7,904 nucleotides of DNA, taken from Burkholderiaceae bacterium. GTDB lineage: Bacteria; Pseudomonadota; Gammaproteobacteria; Burkholderiales; Burkholderiaceae. Position 1 is the first letter of the stretch. Every line of letters starts with the position of its first letter. The DNA lies in NCBI GenBank assembly GCA_023253905.1, contig JALREG010000414.1, forward strand, positions 1 through 7,904. Direction: 5' to 3'. This document shows positions 6,985 to 7,904 of the stretch, one piece after another. A program made the translations under genes and the position numbers. Under the pieces are notes generated by a model, which did not search any database, had not been told where the DNA came from, and saw only the letters and a list, made by a program, of their open reading frames with translations.

Positions 6985-7316
6985 TTGTCGCCGATGCGCT
7001 GCGCGAGAAGCAGCCCAAGCTCGGCACTCTGATGGATGCCTCCCGAGACGATGTGCTGGCCTACATGTCCTTCCCGCGCGAGCACTGGCCGCAGATCGCG
7101 TCGACAAACCCGCTCGAGCGGGTGAACCGGGAGGTGAAGCGGCGAGCCGACGTCATAGGCATCTTCCCCAACGACGAGGCCATCATCCGCCTGGTCGGCG
7201 CGCTGATGCTCGAGACCAACGACGAGTGGGCTGTGGCGCGGCGTTACATGTCCCTTGAAACGCTGGCCCGCATCACCGAGAATGCCAAAATCAAGCTGCC
7301 CGCCGTGGCCGCCTGA
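6984..7316 (+). pseudogene. IS256-family (mutator-type) transposase, C-terminal fragment
   Basis: The last 110 codons of a DDE transposase of the IS256/mutator family; intact proteins have about 400 residues. Starting at IVADALREKQPKLG, the frame shows the family's C-terminal blocks: LAYMSFPREHW, then STNPLERVNREVKRR (the conserved NPLER region containing the catalytic glutamate), VIGIFPNDEAIIRLVGAL, NDEWAVARRYMSLET, and the ending LPAVAA. The two upstream catalytic aspartates are missing. The first available ATG is at 7032, but homology begins upstream of it, so the ATG is internal and not a genuine start. The segment 5' of 6984 encodes hydratase on the other strand. The fragment cannot transpose by itself. 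Confidence 0.88.
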
Positions 7317-7373
7317 TCAAGCTCGGACCTCTTCGAAGGCCGGCGCTCTTACACCACGCCGGGGGACACTATC
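6984..7373 (+). mobile_element. IS256-family insertion sequence remnant (3' part)
   Basis: Right-hand remnant of an IS256-type element. It holds the C-terminal part of the transposase (to 7316), then 57 bases of untranslated end. Bases 7349-7373 (TTACACCACGCC followed by GGGGGACACTATC) look like the terminal inverted repeat that commonly closes IS256-family elements; this is recalled family knowledge, not a comparison with the missing left end. The left two-thirds of the element, including its left terminus and the first catalytic residues, are absent. Neither a matching inverted repeat nor a target duplication can be shown inside this window. Confidence 0.65.
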
Positions 7374-7717
7374 CACGAAGTCCCAGATCCGGGCGCGGCA
7401 AGGTGATCGCCATCGCGGGCGATCGGCTCTCGGCCTATCCGAACGTGGCGACAATGACGGAGCAGGGTGCGGTCGGCGGCTTCTACGAGACGCGTGCCTT
7501 TGCCGCTTTCGCCGTCCCGTCCGCGACACCGAAGGATGTCGTCAAGAAGCTGGCCGACACGCTGTACGAGGCCGGCACGGACGAGAAGGTGAAGCAGCTT
7601 CTCACCAACTACATCATCGTGGGACCGCTCAACTTCGAAGCCACCAACGCCCGCTTCAAGCGCGACACCGAGCTGATGATGGCGGTGATGAAGGAGATCG
7701 GCATCAAGCCGGAGTGA
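7374..7717 (+). pseudogene. Bug/TctC-family tripartite tricarboxylate transporter solute-binding protein, C-terminal fragment
   Basis: A 3' fragment of a Bug-type periplasmic solute-binding protein, the extracytoplasmic receptor family that is very expanded in Burkholderiales and binds carboxylates and other small molecules. From GTG 7403 the frame gives 104 residues: KVIAIAGDRLSAYPNVATMTEQG, then a TRAFAAFAVPSATPKDVVKKLADTL block typical of the family (A-P-x-x-TPxxVVxKL), and an ending MKEIGIKPE. Intact proteins have about 320 residues with a signal peptide; both the N-terminal lobe and signal are missing. Just upstream, SQIRA is readable in another frame (7381-7395) and would join to GKV if one base near 7396 were removed, hinting at a frameshift. 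The insertion-sequence end abuts the fragment. Its stop lies 24 bases from the convergent oxidoreductase stop. Confidence 0.8.
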
Positions 7718-7741
7718 GGGTGTGCGGCCGCGGCGGCGAAG

Positions 7742-7904
7742 CTACCGCGCCGCGGCCTCCACCATCGCCGCGCACTTCTCGCCGATCATGATGGCGGGGG
7801 CGTTGGTGTTGCCGCCCGTGATGGACGGCATGATCGAGGCGTCGCAGACACGCAGGCCCTCCACGCCCCGGACCTTGAGGTCCGGGCCGACGACCGCGAG
7901 CTCG
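7742..7904 (-). CDS. GMC-family FAD-dependent oxidoreductase, C-terminus (5' partial, leaves the window)
   Basis: The last 53 codons of a glucose-methanol-choline type oxidoreductase; the 5' part lies beyond base 7904. The visible end reads [42 protein letters not shown] in pieces: [30 protein letters not shown]. This is the family's C-terminal FAD-binding signature with the asparagine of the catalytic His-Asn pair. The catalytic histidine would be farther upstream, outside the window. Members oxidise alcohols such as choline or other primary alcohols using FAD. The substrate cannot be read from the tail. The short C-terminal extension [11 protein letters not shown] is ordinary. The gene is convergent with the Bug fragment, and the 24-base gap holds only a GC-rich palindrome (GCGGCCGC) and no clear terminator. 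Confidence 0.88.
   Translation of the reverse strand, partial: ELAVVGPDLKVRGVEGLRVCDASIMPSITGGNTNAPAIMIGEKCAAMVEAAAR

Noticed and set aside
6985..7107. N-terminal extension of the hydratase frame up to the ATG at 7107
   Set aside because: These residues are antisense to strong transposase homology and show no crotonase features.
7255..7791. 178-residue plus-strand frame across the transposase end and Bug region
   Set aside because: Out of frame with both recognised proteins; only SQIRA inside it hints at a real Bug frame, explained by a one-base shift.

Overview
The window is GC-rich and almost gap-free. It reads as bacterial, most likely a betaproteobacterium near Burkholderiales. That placement is an inference from the gene families present: a second RlmN-like radical SAM methylase, a surface-adhesin-E-like lipobox-free exported protein, a Bug/TctC solute-binding protein, and a PD-(D/E)XK-Rad3 helicase. 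No rRNA, tRNA or CRISPR array was seen, and no stretch over 300 bases lacks a gene.

Left part (1-1035): the 3' part of a plus-strand RlmN/Cfr-family radical SAM RNA methylase, whose reading frame is already open at base 1. Its alanine/glycine-rich tail runs tail-to-tail over the 3' end of the next, minus-strand gene.

Central part (948-5924, minus strand): a compact four-gene unit. Read in the direction of transcription it is a PD-(D/E)XK nuclease-XPD/DinG-type helicase, a GT39-type membrane glycosyltransferase, a GtrA-like four-helix membrane protein, and an exported surface-adhesin-E-like protein. Each of the three junctions is the same four-base ATGA stop/start overlap, so the genes are probably one transcript with coupled translation. 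GT39 and GtrA together suggest lipid-linked sugar transfer at the inner membrane. The small exported protein may act in the same envelope process, and the helicase looks like a DNA-repair gene that shares only the transcript.

Divergent part (5923-6804, plus strand): a class I SAM-dependent methyltransferase with an N-terminal hydrophobic leader. Its most likely ATG and that of the helicase overlap head to head in one CATG, so there is no intergenic space for a promoter between them.

Right part (6811-7904): broken genes. The last 57 codons of an enoyl-CoA hydratase (minus) abut the last 110 codons of an IS256-family transposase (plus). The apparent right end of that element is followed by the 3' third of a Bug/TctC solute-binding protein, and then by the C-terminus of a GMC oxidoreductase (minus) that runs off the window. 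The hydratase/transposase join lies inside both coding regions, with no element terminus. It is therefore either a deletion/recombination scar or an assembly chimera; the sequence alone cannot decide which.
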